Positions 8,804-17,456 of a stretch of 64,000 bases of DNA are shown here, one piece after another; the stretch's first letter is position 1; every line of letters starts with the position of its first letter. Below the pieces are notes generated by a model that had not been told where the DNA came from, ran no database searches, and worked only from the letters and a program-made list of their open reading frames with translations. The position numbers and the translations under genes are program-made. Source of the stretch: Paenibacillus qinlingensis (GTDB lineage Bacteria > Bacillota > Bacilli > Paenibacillales > NBRC-103111); NCBI RefSeq assembly GCF_013204845.1, contig NZ_JABMKY010000030.1, positions 1-64,000 of the forward strand, read 5' to 3'.

Positions 8804-10156
8804 TTATTTTTTTTGTCTATAATCGCTTGGCAGCACACCAACCTGATCTCGAAATAAACGGCTGAAATATTTTTCATCATTGTAACCGACCTGTTCCGCA
8901 ATCCATTGTATGGTTTTTGTTGTATTTTTCAAATATTCCTTTGCTCTCTCCATGCGTATATACCGAATATAATCGGTGTAGTTTTGTCCTGCGATCTGTT
9001 TGAAACACTGGCTAAAATAGCTGCTGCTCATATTGACCATCTTCGCCATTTCTCCAGCGCTGACAGGCTGATCCATCATTTGTTGTGCCAAATTCATCGC
9101 CTTCGTAATGCTGTTCTGAATCTCAATGGAATATTGAGGCTTTGAATTTGCTTGTCGTATCGTTTCCCTTGAAGCTCTTAACCATGCTTCAAATTGAACC
9201 CAACTGGAGAAGAAATCTTCCACTACTATGGGGTTAGAAAGAATTTGATAATAAAGTCGGTTCCATTCATCCGTTAAGCTAAAGAAAATTCTAGTCAATC
9301 TAATAGGTTGTAGCTTCATTAATCTTAGCTCTTGAATCATATGTTCAAAAATTTGATCGTCCAATATCCATTCTGAGGATAACCATCTTTGTTTCACCGT
9401 ATTCATTTCATAACCCATTTCATCATTTCCCCTACTCAGTATGATTCTGCTGTTAACGAACTGAATGGGCAGGGATGGATCATAATCATAAAACAAGTCG
9501 TTCTTTCGATAGACCCGAAGAAGCCGTAGAAGCGATTTCCGGTCCATATCTTTCAGATCCTTAAAGCAAATAAGAGCATAATTCGGATTTGGCGCGACAG
9601 CATTCGACATCATGTCCGTCCAATACCATACGCCAACATCGGCCTCAACCGCTTCTTTAGGCAGGGAAATAGCCGACTTCAAATCATCACTTTGTTGATG
9701 TAATGCGTATAATACAAACAACTCATCCACGCGGCCGATTTCATACTGTTGGATAGGAGGGCCATTTAACGAATCCTTCATAACCATGAGTGAAGCAATT
9801 CTACTCAATACATCTTCAAACTGTTCTTTCTCCAGCTGAGTCTTCGCAATATAATCAATGGCTCCTAGTCGAAGTGCCTCCTGCACATATTCAAAATCCT
9901 GATGCAGCGTCAAAACCACAATCTGAATATGTGGATGTCTTTGCCGCACTTCTCTCATTAATTCGATTCCTGACATAACAGGCATAGACAAGTCTGTAAG
10001 TAATAAATCAACCCTGTTGGACTCCATGAATTGCAGAGCGTTCTCCCCATTATTGGCCTCACCCGCAACAACCATTCCGAAATCCTGCCAGGGCATGAAG
10101 GAGACCAGTCCCTTACGAACGATCTTCTCATCGTCTACGATCAGCACGCGAATCAT
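8804..10156 (-). CDS. response regulator, receiver plus AraC-type DNA-binding domain (YesN type)
   Basis: 450 residues. The N-terminal receiver domain has the acid pair at VDDEK, the phospho-acceptor Asp55 in LLLTDLSMPVMSG, and the Lys in IDYIAKTQ. A variable middle region is followed by a C-terminal AraC/XylS double helix-turn-helix with MVNMSSSYFSQCFKQIAG and WIAEQVGYNDEKYFSRLFR. The ribosome site AGGAGG lies inside the last codons of the kinase gene, so the two are translated together. It probably activates the adjacent importer on sugar sensing; this is inferred from similar YesMN loci. Confidence 0.9.
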   Translation of the reverse strand: MIRVLIVDDEKIVRKGLVSFMPWQDFGMVVAGEANNGENALQFMESNRVDLLLTDLSMPVMSGIELMREVRQRHPHIQIVVLTLHQDFEYVQEALRLGAIDYIAKTQLEKEQFEDVLSRIASLMVMKDSLNGPPIQQYEIGRVDELFVLYALHQQSDDLKSAISLPKEAVEADVGVWYWTDMMSNAVAPNPNYALICFKDLKDMDRKSLLRLLRVYRKNDLFYDYDPSLPIQFVNSRIILSRGNDEMGYEMNTVKQRWLSSEWILDDQIFEHMIQELRLMKLQPIRLTRIFFSLTDEWNRLYYQILSNPIVVEDFFSSWVQFEAWLRASRETIRQANSKPQYSIEIQNSITKAMNLAQQMMDQPVSAGEMAKMVNMSSSYFSQCFKQIAGQNYTDYIRYIRMERAKEYLKNTTKTIQWIAEQVGYNDEKYFSRLFRDQVGVLPSDYRQKK

Positions 10157-10161
10157 AGTAT

Positions 10162-11892
10162 TTAATTACCTCCTGAAACAGGAACGCGCAGAGAAACGAC
10201 AGTCCCTTTTCCAATCTCGCTTTTAATTTCAAATCTTGACTTTTCCCCGTAGTTTGCTTCTAGGATACGCTTCACATACTTCATGCCGATTCCCATTCCT
10301 ACTTTCTGACTTTCCATCGTATCATCTTGCAGCAACTGATCGATCCTTTCTTGCGACATCCCCGCGCCATTATCTTGGATGGTAATCTCAAGCTCATCGT
10401 TTAACTGGATAGCTACATGAATATATCCATCATCGCTAACACCATGATAAAGGGCATTCTCTACCAAAGGCTGAAGAATAAAACGGGGGATCGAAAACGC
10501 CATCGCATCGTCATCTACATCAATGTCGACATCGAATTGGAAATCATATCGGATTTTTTGCAGTTGCAGATACTCCTTTAAGGCTTGAATCTCACCGCCA
10601 ATGGTAGTTGCTTCACCCATTTTACCAAGATTATAATTCAACAATTTATTTAAGGATAGAACTAGTTTATCGATTTCTTCCTGCCCATTCATCATAGCCA
10701 GCCAATGGACGGTATCCAACGTATTCATAAGGAAATGCGGATTAATTTGATACAGTAGCTTCTCAACCTCCAGATCCGCTCTCCGCTTTTCTTTCCGTTC
10801 AATCTCCCCATATAATTCCCATATTTTCCTTTTCATGTTACGTATTTGATAGAGCAAATAATCAAATTCCGGTATAAACGTTAAATCTGTGCGTTCCTCG
10901 GAATTAGACTGAATAAAGGACTTAATTTCCGTATTGAACTTGTCCAAAGGCTTATATAACATTTTCCACAATAACCATGCCATCAGTACCGCTGCTAAAA
11001 CGAATATCAAGAAGAAACCGGTCATTTGGAATAACCATTGGTTCTTCTCCTGATTCAATATATTCTTGGGGAGAATCGAAACGATGCTCCAACCTTGATT
11101 ACTTGTTTCTTTATACCAAACGTATTGACCATAAGTACCTGATTCGTCCTCTGGGCTATAATCGGGAAACAAACTATTTTCATGGAAATTTTGGTTATCT
11201 TGACTAAAAGCAATTCTTCCGTCATTATCCAGAATAACTAGCCGTCGCGATTTATTTTGCTGGCTTTCAGAAGCAAATAAATTTTTGGTGGCGTTAAAAC
11301 CTGTCTCAATGTATAAATAAACGTTTTGTTCCGGTAAATTTACTTTCCTCATTGTGCTAAATACCAACTGATTAATGGACCTGTTGTAGCTTTTGTGAGG
11401 ACCATAGTAAGTAATTTCCGGATATTTAGACATAATTGGAAGCTGTTCCGGATTAAATTGATCCCTGACTACAAAATTCTCGAAATCGTATGAATCATTA
11501 TCCGGGTAGTAATACATCGTTAAACCTACATTCGGATTGGAGAAGGTAATCACGTTCAGTTCACTCTTAATCTCATTACGAAGTCTTATCAGCTCATAGG
11601 GGTCGGTCTCGTGCTGCAGCTGTTCAGACAGCCTATTGGTCCCACCGCCAAAAGCGATCTGTTGTGAAACATGGTTTAAGTTATTCAATGTGTTTTCCAT
11701 TGCCAACAATTCCTGCTTCAAGCTGCTCTGGATGGAGCTTTCAACTTTATTGGTAATGATCGAATTAATCGTGTAGAGAGATACAACTCCAAGACATATA
11801 AAAGGAATTAGAATGCTGAGGAGAAAAATAGAAATAATTCTTTTCTTAAAAGTGACCTGTTTGAAGCGAGCTGCTGATGAGTTTAGATTCAT
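10162..11892 (-). CDS. sensor histidine kinase (YesM type)
   Basis: 576 residues from the ATG at 11892, which follows GGAGGAG by five bases; an earlier in-frame start has no such site. It has two membrane segments, at about residues 25-45 and 290-310, enclosing an extracellular sensor domain, then a HAMP-like linker. The His_kinase box is LLYQINPHFLMNTLDTVHW with the phosphorylated His in NPHF. The ATP-binding parts are RFILQPLVENALYHG and GMGIGMKYVKRIL. It signals to the response regulator encoded six bases downstream. Confidence 0.9.
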   Translation of the reverse strand: MNLNSSAARFKQVTFKKRIISIFLLSILIPFICLGVVSLYTINSIITNKVESSIQSSLKQELLAMENTLNNLNHVSQQIAFGGGTNRLSEQLQHETDPYELIRLRNEIKSELNVITFSNPNVGLTMYYYPDNDSYDFENFVVRDQFNPEQLPIMSKYPEITYYGPHKSYNRSINQLVFSTMRKVNLPEQNVYLYIETGFNATKNLFASESQQNKSRRLVILDNDGRIAFSQDNQNFHENSLFPDYSPEDESGTYGQYVWYKETSNQGWSIVSILPKNILNQEKNQWLFQMTGFFLIFVLAAVLMAWLLWKMLYKPLDKFNTEIKSFIQSNSEERTDLTFIPEFDYLLYQIRNMKRKIWELYGEIERKEKRRADLEVEKLLYQINPHFLMNTLDTVHWLAMMNGQEEIDKLVLSLNKLLNYNLGKMGEATTIGGEIQALKEYLQLQKIRYDFQFDVDIDVDDDAMAFSIPRFILQPLVENALYHGVSDDGYIHVAIQLNDELEITIQDNGAGMSQERIDQLLQDDTMESQKVGMGIGMKYVKRILEANYGEKSRFEIKSEIGKGTVVSLRVPVSGGN

Positions 11893-12045
11893 GAGTCTCC
11901 TCCGTTCAAAAAAGATATTACCATGGATCACTGTTTTTAACTAGAACTCCCTAAACGATATAATAGGTGGTGTTATGACTAATGACTTCCTCCATACATA
12001 CAAGAAAATAAATAGGCGTTCACGGGATGATGATGGGTGGTTGTG

Positions 12046-12125
12046 TTCGATGACAAATAGTTTTGAAGCGCAAGAAGCCAGCAAACTCAAGGGCTCAAGG
12101 GTTTGCTGGCTTTTCTTATAAAATT
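12046..12125 (+). repeat. diverged repeat unit with terminator-like hairpin, first copy
   Basis: GATGACAAAT, then TTTTGAA, then the stem AGCCAGCAAAC (12076-12086) with GTTTGCTGGCT (12101-12111) and a T-rich tail. The same order of elements recurs at 14728-14800. No plus-strand gene precedes it, so its origin may be a mobile or degraded sequence rather than a gene end. Confidence 0.55.
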
Positions 12126-12157
12126 GATTTGCAATTTATATTTTGAAGTGGTGTCTT

Positions 12158-12262
12158 TCAGCGACCTAATTCTTCAAGATCCGACGGAAATTGAGTATCT
12201 TGAATACCTTTAAACAAATGACCATCACTTTCCACAAATTTCTTATAATTTCTGTCTATGAA
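12158..12262 (-). pseudogene. C-terminal fragment of an unidentified gene
   Basis: An open stretch of 34 codons ends RNYKKFVESDGHLFKGIQD, then TQFPSDLEELGR and a stop. The composition looks like genuine protein, but there is no start codon, and a stop lies directly upstream next to a strong hairpin. I read it as the tail of a deleted gene. The family is not recognised. Confidence 0.4.
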
Positions 12263-12268
12263 CTAGTT

Positions 12269-12306
12269 AAAAATAGAACTTCCATAAAATTGGAAGTTCT
12301 ATTTTT
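12269..12306. terminator. bidirectional terminator-like hairpin
   Basis: A perfect 16-bp stem, AAAAATAGAACTTCCA (12269-12284) with its complement at 12291-12306 and a six-base loop, has A-rich and T-rich flanks that could stop transcription in either direction. Confidence 0.7.
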
Positions 12307-12384
12307 GTTTTTTTGCTTATTATATTAACCTATCCTTTAGTAATACATCTAACTATCTATAGGTGATTTTTAATACTGGATATT

Positions 12385-12543
12385 TTAAAAAAATGAAATG
12401 GTCAGAACTATCGTTGATAAGGTACATGCGGACATTAAAGTTATTATTTTTCCTTTGTTTTTCTCTTCTGAAGATTTTACAAGTTCTCGGGATACCGCAA
12501 TCCATGTAACAATAGATACGATGGCTGCTATTAAAAGCAACAC
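12385..12543 (-). CDS. small two-segment membrane protein, unidentified
   Basis: 52 codons from a GTG that follows GGGGGAGA with five-base spacing. The N-terminal membrane helix runs LLLIAAIVSIVTWIAV, followed by a charged loop, SRELVKSSEEKNKGK, and a second hydrophobic segment, IITLMSACTLSTIVLTISFF. The strong ribosome site and the clear hydrophobic-charged-hydrophobic pattern argue that it is real, though it is too short and non-ATG to stand out in simple scans. No family recognised. Confidence 0.55.
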   Translation of the reverse strand: MLLLIAAIVSIVTWIAVSRELVKSSEEKNKGKIITLMSACTLSTIVLTISFF

Positions 12544-12789
12544 ATTATCTCCCCCTGTTTAAAATTTTCACATACGTTATTTCATTAAAATAAGAAGCAA
12601 GAAAATATCTTGAACTTGGATAACCTAAGTGTAGCATATGTTCTGTATTTTGTATTAGATTTCCTCTAATAATCAAATCTTTCATAGTGACTTCGTTTCT
12701 CTAGTGCTGGAAAGCTATCCGCAAGCTTTTCATGTTATTTGTACTGTTTTTTGATCTTCCACTCCAAAAGTAAACCCGTTCTAGTTGAA

Positions 12790-12890
12790 CTGTTTGCCCG
12801 TTTTTTTAAAAATCAAAAAGAGCTGCCACTATCAGCTTACTTAACAAACGTTATTCGTTAGCGAAATAACATTTCTGACAAGTTACGGCG
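12790..12890. repeat. dispersed hairpin repeat, copy G (degenerate)
   Basis: Left-arm trace CTGTTTGCCCGTT, then AAACGTTATTCGTTAGCGAAATAAC and a further GGCGTTAGTTTGAT. The central stem is not conserved. It lies 3' of the SDR gene. The surrounding 12544-12938 holds nothing else that I can name. Confidence 0.45.
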
Positions 12891-12938
12891 TTAGTTTGAT
12901 TAAATCTCGGACATTTTTCAATCTTCAAACATAACTTC

Positions 12939-13916
12939 TTAATCCGTAAATTTTATGCGGGTCAACTTCTCTCTAATTTGCCAAAGCCGTTCCGCAAATT
13001 CCGGATCAATCGCCCAAGGAAATACACCTGTTAACTTTTGACTCAATCCTTGTGGAGCTTCTGCCGTAATGACTTCGGCAATATCAACATCTAAGCAGAA
13101 AACGCCTCCTTTGCCCTCAAGTTGAGGACTGGTCGCGCACCACACGCTAGTAGCAGCACCCTGCTCAGTTGTCTTTAGTTCTCCAGTTGCTGCAGCCCTT
13201 TCCTCTTCTGACATAAAACGCACTAAATCGGTCATAATTCGTCCAGGATGTACAGAAAACGCGCGGATACCGTGCGCTTGACCGCGCTTGTCCAGTGCAA
13301 CGGCAAAAAGAGCGTTAGCAGATTTGGACTGGCCATAGGCCTTCCATTTATCGTATTCCCTGTGTTCAAAATTTGGATCCTCAAAATCAACGCCACCGAA
13401 GCGGATACCTGTTGACGAAACAGAAACTACCCGCGCGTTTTTTGCCTTTTTCAAGGCCGGCCATAGTAGTAACGTTAACTGAAAGTGACCCAAATGATTG
13501 GTTGCAAATTGGGATTCGTAACCGCGTGCGTCACGTTCTAAGGGAGGTGCCATGATACCGGCATTATTAATCAGGATATCCAGCGGCCGTCCAGAGTCCA
13601 GAAACTTCTGCGCAAATGCCTCGATTGAAGCTGGATCGATCAGATCCAACTCTTCTACCTCAACTCTTGGGATGCCTGCAACCGATGTCAGAGCTTTCTC
13701 TGGTGTACGTGCGGGTACAATGACTGTTGCACCAGCCTCAGCTAGGGCGCGGGTTGTTTCAAGTCCAACGCCTGAGTACCCGCCAGTTACGATGACGATT
13801 TTCCCATTCAAATCATAGCCTTCAAGTACTTTCCGTGCTGTTGTTTGGGAACCAAAGCCCGAATGGATTGGTTCTTGAGGTGTAATTTGATAGTTGTTAT
13901 CTTCTTTCATGTTCAT
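12939..13916 (-). CDS. short-chain dehydrogenase/reductase
   Basis: About 325 residues, a little longer than a classical SDR. The cofactor site is TGGYSGVGLETTRAL, followed by NNAG in LINNAGIMAPP. The active-site Ser lies in VSVSSTGIRFGG and the catalytic YxxxK in KAYGQSKSANALF. These identify an NAD(P)-dependent oxidoreductase of the retinol-dehydrogenase-like group. Two ATG codons compete: the first overlaps the MerR stop as ATGA, while the second, at 13910, is better spaced from GGAGG. It is co-transcribed with the MerR gene, which probably controls it. Substrate unknown. Confidence 0.9.
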   Translation of the reverse strand: MNMKEDNNYQITPQEPIHSGFGSQTTARKVLEGYDLNGKIVIVTGGYSGVGLETTRALAEAGATVIVPARTPEKALTSVAGIPRVEVEELDLIDPASIEAFAQKFLDSGRPLDILINNAGIMAPPLERDARGYESQFATNHLGHFQLTLLLWPALKKAKNARVVSVSSTGIRFGGVDFEDPNFEHREYDKWKAYGQSKSANALFAVALDKRGQAHGIRAFSVHPGRIMTDLVRFMSEEERAAATGELKTTEQGAATSVWCATSPQLEGKGGVFCLDVDIAEVITAEAPQGLSQKLTGVFPWAIDPEFAERLWQIREKLTRIKFTD

Positions 13917-14278
13917 TCTCCTCCTAGTCTGGATTTCTTCATTAGGTCCTTAAAATGATCAAGCTTATAATTCATTAATTCCAAAACCATTTGCGATTCA
14001 ATTTCGAGTTTATGCTTATAAAGTACGTCATAGCATTTCTCATAATTTTGAACAGTTGCCAAGGACATGTAATGTTTAATTTCGCTTAACGGCATGCCGG
14101 TTCGTTTGAGATGTGAAATAAAAACTAGACGTTCGAGATGAATTGTGCCATATTCCCTCTGTCCGTTTTCCTTTCGCTTCGTCGGCGGTAGTAGGCCAAT
14201 CTTTACATAATACCGTATCGTGTCGTAACTGAGTCCTGACTTTTCCGAAATCTCTGCGATTGAAAATGTAAGCTCCAA
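13913..14278 (-). CDS. MerR family transcriptional regulator
   Basis: 121 residues. The N-terminal winged helix-turn-helix is FSIAEISEKSGLSYDTIRYY, followed by GLLPPTKRKENGQREYG, and then a coiled-coil dimerisation helix from about residue 75. This layout without a large C-terminal domain fits the small MerR group that responds to electrophiles or aldehydes and controls an adjacent SDR or aldo-keto reductase. The start is TTG, six bases after AGGAGG. A MerR-type promoter lies 54 bases upstream, implying autoregulation of the pair. Confidence 0.9.
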   Translation of the reverse strand: MELTFSIAEISEKSGLSYDTIRYYVKIGLLPPTKRKENGQREYGTIHLERLVFISHLKRTGMPLSEIKHYMSLATVQNYEKCYDVLYKHKLEIESQMVLELMNYKLDHFKDLMKKSRLGGE

Positions 14279-14331
14279 CTTCTGCCTCCTCTCTAATCCC
14301 CGTTAAGCTGTTCTTTTTCAACCGTATCCGT

Positions 14332-14362
14332 ATCTTAAGATATGGAGTTTACTCCATGTCAA
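14332..14362 (-). promoter_or_regulatory. MerR-type promoter/operator with 19-bp spacer
   Basis: Read on the minus strand, TTGACA (14357-14362) and TAAGAT (14332-14337) are separated by 19 bases. The spacer region holds the perfect palindrome ATGGAGT-AA-ACTCCAT (14342-14357). This is the classical arrangement in which a MerR protein twists an over-long promoter. Confidence 0.85.
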
Positions 14363-14435
14363 CATATTTACTTCTATTTTCGGATGAGAGCGTTTTTCTC
14401 GACGATGATAAAAAGGTTATGCGTCAGGAGATCAC

Positions 14436-14470
14436 AATGAAATATGAAATATGAAATATCAAATATCAAT
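14436..14470. repeat. short AT-rich heptamer repeat
   Basis: About five copies of ATGAAAT or ATCAAAT stand in tandem. It is simple-sequence DNA with no coding potential seen. Confidence 0.6.
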
Positions 14471-14561
14471 ACAATAGAAGGAAAGCTCATTATTACTGGA
14501 TAGTTTATCCGACTGAAGTTGAGTTATTCTGCCCTTCGTATTCGTCATCTCATTTTAAAAA

Positions 14562-14590
14562 AAGCGTCCACCCAAGTGAGTGAACGCTAA
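14562..14590 (-). terminator. terminator-like hairpin, minus-strand orientation
   Basis: AGCGTTCAC pairs with GTGGACGCT (one G-T pair) and is followed by TTTTTTT when read on the minus strand. The nearest upstream minus-strand gene is the AraC gene, some 480 bases away. Confidence 0.6.
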
Positions 14591-14604
14591 GAAGAACTAA
14601 CCAA

Positions 14605-14682
14605 ATTTTTATTCACTACTTCTAAACCTTATTTATTACTTTAGAACTTTATTTGTTACTTCAAAACTTATTTGTTACCTGA
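14605..14682. repeat. degenerate tandem repeat of about 20 bp, four units
   Basis: Successive units read TTATTCACTACTTCTAAACC, TTATTTATTACTTTAGAAC, TTTATTTGTTACTTCAAAAC and TTATTTGTTACCTG. It is non-coding and AT-rich. Confidence 0.55.
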
Positions 14683-14727
14683 TATCTATCCGTATTTGAC
14701 AATAAGATAAGCCTATCTACTCTCTTG

Positions 14728-14885
14728 TTGGATGACAAATTGGTTTTGAGATGAAGAAATCCAGCAAACACACGGATTTGCTGGATTTTCCGTAAAATTA
14801 TTATGACAAATAAAGTTTTGTAATGGATTTTGGAGCAAATTGTCTGAATTACAAATTAGTTTTAAAATACGAATAACAAATTAAA
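14728..14885 (+). repeat. diverged hairpin repeat, second copy, with ACAAATT repeats
   Basis: GATGACAAATTGGTTTTGA followed by the stem ATCCAGCAAA with TTTGCTGGAT repeats the unit at 12046. Further copies of ACAAATTAGTTTTAA-like sequence follow to about 14885. No gene is visible between 14363 and 15070. Confidence 0.5.
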
Positions 14886-15070
14886 CTTAATCCGTAATCC
14901 CCGCTTCAATCGATTTCCCATCATTTGTCTAAATAAAAATAGTCGGATCCTTTTAGCAACAATTTCTCGCGGCAACGTTTGTCAAGCATACAAATCAGTG
15001 TCAATACTCAGAAACTTGTATGATGAAACTACAACATTTAATTCAGATATAACCTGCCTTTAGAAGTCAC

Positions 15071-15937
15071 TTAAAGATAATTATTAGTATCGTCAAAAAA
15101 AATCCCATTCCGAATGCCTGAAATCTCCCGAGCAATCCACTGCCCGGGTGTAATTCCTTCTACTTCCTTAAATACGCGTGTGAAATGATGCACCGTTTTG
15201 AACCCTACCGTTTGCGCAATATGCTTGATACTGCAGTCTGAATATGCCATCCATTCCTTGGCCCGCTGAATCCGGACTTCCTTCAGAAAAGCTGCGATTG
15301 TAAGACCTTTGTAATCTTTGAAAAGCTGGCACATATAACTTGGGCTATATCCAAGCTTCTTGGACATTTCCGTAATCGTCCAATCCTGATCCGCATGCGC
15401 CAAGATCCATTGCTCTGCTTTTTCCGCTGCTGTGGCATTGGCATTGGAAACTCGAGGTGCCAATGAACGAGCCTCCAAAATGTTTGATTGTGCTTCATTT
15501 TCCAAGTGCTCAGCAGCCCGTGTCAATACATAGAGTAGCTCAGCCAGATGAAGAGCTGCCAACTCTCGAAAATAACTTTGTCGTTGCAGCCCCTCGCTGC
15601 GTACAAGTTCAAGAAGCCGCGCTACCTCTTTATTGCGAATGCGCATCTGCGCAGGTATTTGCCCTGTAGCGCTTTCAAGTTCTTCCGATACAATCTGAAA
15701 TTTGATGTCCAAGGTTTTTACATGATCAACGGCTGTCAATCCATGCAATTGATTCGGTTTTATAAAGAAAATAGTGTCAGGCTCCAGCTCGAATATGACG
15801 TCTTCACATTGAAATACTCCGCTGCCGCTAGCAATCCAAAAAATTTGATGAAAGGCATGCTGATGCAGATTCCTATTTTCGCCTTTTTCGTAATCATAAC
15901 GCGCCGTCCACAATAGATGAATCCCAAAGTTACTCAT
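15071..15937 (-). CDS. AraC family regulator with cupin sensor
   Basis: 288 residues. The N-terminal cupin half is marked by HQHAFHQIFWIASGSGVFQC and FFIKPNQLHGL, which suggests small-ligand (sugar) binding. The C-terminal AraC pair of helix-turn-helix motifs includes EMSKKLGYSPSYMCQLFKDY and HIAQTVGFKTVHHFTRVFKE. ATG after GGGGGAAGG. It is divergent from the beta-propeller gene at 16089 across 151 bases that hold a pair of 21-bp-spaced half sites, so it probably regulates that gene and itself. Confidence 0.9.
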   Translation of the reverse strand: MSNFGIHLLWTARYDYEKGENRNLHQHAFHQIFWIASGSGVFQCEDVIFELEPDTIFFIKPNQLHGLTAVDHVKTLDIKFQIVSEELESATGQIPAQMRIRNKEVARLLELVRSEGLQRQSYFRELAALHLAELLYVLTRAAEHLENEAQSNILEARSLAPRVSNANATAAEKAEQWILAHADQDWTITEMSKKLGYSPSYMCQLFKDYKGLTIAAFLKEVRIQRAKEWMAYSDCSIKHIAQTVGFKTVHHFTRVFKEVEGITPGQWIAREISGIRNGIFFDDTNNYL

Positions 15938-15978
15938 GCCTTCCCCCTTCTTATGTCTCTGTAATCGGTATTATATCG

Positions 15979-16008
15979 TAATCTGAGGTAAAAATGTCAT
16001 AATCTCAG
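15979..16008. promoter_or_regulatory. candidate AraC operator: direct half sites 21 bp apart
   Basis: TAATCTGAG (15979-15987) and TAATCTCAG (16000-16008) repeat with a 21-base period, two helical turns, as AraC-family proteins prefer. They lie in the divergent intergenic region between the AraC gene and the beta-propeller gene. Confidence 0.5.
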
Positions 16009-16088
16009 ACAAAGATGAACACTGCCGTATTTTATATACTTTAGGAAGGAAAGTTGACTTCGTATTTACGAAAAGGAGAACAAGCCAT

Positions 16089-17354
16089 ATGCGGATTAGC
16101 GAGAAATTCCCACGATACACCGAGTACAATCCAAGCGTGCCTGTCTGGTGCGTAACACCTGGAGAAGGAGGCGGATTGCATCGTTTCTTTGACACCTCTC
16201 CGGTCAGTCCATCTGGCCAGTATCTAGCCGTACTCCGTATGCCCGATAATGACCGTGTCAATATGCCCGGCGAAGCCGCCGATGTTGTTCTTGTTGATTT
16301 GCATACCGCTGAAGAGAAGGTTATTGCACAGACTTTTGGTTGGGAGTATCAATTAGGGGCTAATATTAATTGGGGCGCAGATGATCATTCCCTCTATTTT
16401 AACAACGTAGACACATCGAACTGGGAACCCTATATTGTCTGTATGGACCCACTTACTGGTGTGACGCGTAAATTGGAGGGCTCTATTTACCGCATATCTC
16501 CAGACGGAAATCAAATCATTTGTGCCAATACAGTGACCATGCGACGGACTCAAAACGGATACGGGGTCGTCATTCCTGACGAACGAGTCGCGCGAAATTT
16601 CGGATTTCGTGCTGACGATGGTTTGTTTATGACCGATACAAAGACAGGTAAGCGATCACTAGTCATCTCAATCCGGGAGATTTTTGAACGTGCTGTTCCT
16701 CAAATAGACAAAGGAAAGTACGAGCATGGCGAATGTTATGGGTTCCATTGTAAATTTAATCCTCAGGGGGACCGGCTGATCTTTACCATGCGTTGGTTCC
16801 ATTCCCAAGAAACTCAGCCCTGGAATCAGATCAAGCAGCATCTTGACTTTTGGGTGCTGACAATGAAGCCAGATGGAACCGATGTATGTGTTGCGGTAGG
16901 CCCTGAGCAATGGGAAAAAGGTGGCCATCATATTAACTGGTTTCCAGATGGCGAGCATCTCTCCATGAACTTAGCCATTCATGGAGACAAACAGATGAAG
17001 CTTGTCCGTGTCCGATATGATGGAACAAATTTGTGTACAATCACCGATGATATGCCTGGCTCCGGTCATCCGACCGTCCATCCGAACGGCCGTCACATAC
17101 TAACAGATACGTATGCCGGAGAGTCAACTTCATTTGGAGACGGCACCATACCGCTGCGTAGGATTGATCTTCAGACAAACTCCGAGCAAACACTTGTACG
17201 GATAAATGTCGCCCATGCCGCTTCGAACCTCAACGGCTCACTTCGCGTAGATGCTCATCCCGCTTGGGCTCCTGATCATCGCCATATTGTGTTTAATGGC
17301 TATGTTAACGGAGCACGACGAGTATTTATTGCTGATTTAGGCGAAGTGATGTAA
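16089..17354 (+). CDS. TolB/PD40-like beta-propeller protein, possibly oligogalacturonate-lyase-like
   Basis: 421 residues without a signal peptide. Repeating WD/PD40-type strands are seen, for example SPVSPSGQYLAVLRM, INWGADDHSLYFNN, INWFPDGEHLSMNL, PTVHPNGRHILTDTY and PAWAPDHRHIVFNG, which together suggest a six- or seven-bladed propeller. Conserved His residues (HHINW, GHPTVHP, DAHPAW) recall cytosolic PL22-type lyases that act on short uronide oligomers, but I cannot show the active site, so the enzymatic role is tentative. ATG with AAGGAG upstream. It sits in a glycan-degradation neighbourhood with esterase and fucosidase genes. Confidence 0.65.
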   Translation: MRISEKFPRYTEYNPSVPVWCVTPGEGGGLHRFFDTSPVSPSGQYLAVLRMPDNDRVNMPGEAADVVLVDLHTAEEKVIAQTFGWEYQLGANINWGADDHSLYFNNVDTSNWEPYIVCMDPLTGVTRKLEGSIYRISPDGNQIICANTVTMRRTQNGYGVVIPDERVARNFGFRADDGLFMTDTKTGKRSLVISIREIFERAVPQIDKGKYEHGECYGFHCKFNPQGDRLIFTMRWFHSQETQPWNQIKQHLDFWVLTMKPDGTDVCVAVGPEQWEKGGHHINWFPDGEHLSMNLAIHGDKQMKLVRVRYDGTNLCTITDDMPGSGHPTVHPNGRHILTDTYAGESTSFGDGTIPLRRIDLQTNSEQTLVRINVAHAASNLNGSLRVDAHPAWAPDHRHIVFNGYVNGARRVFIADLGEVM

Positions 17355-17387
17355 CTAAAGTACTCGCTAACACTAGTCGCACATAGG

Positions 17388-17419
17388 AAATAGCTTGCCG
17401 AATCGTCGGCAAGCTATTT
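17388..17419. terminator. bidirectional terminator between convergent genes
   Basis: A perfect 13-bp stem, AAATAGCTTGCCG (17388-17400) with CGGCAAGCTATTT (17407-17419), lies between the convergent propeller and esterase genes. Confidence 0.85.
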
Positions 17420-17456
17420 GACATATTATTATGCTTCATGTTGTAAGTCGTAATCT

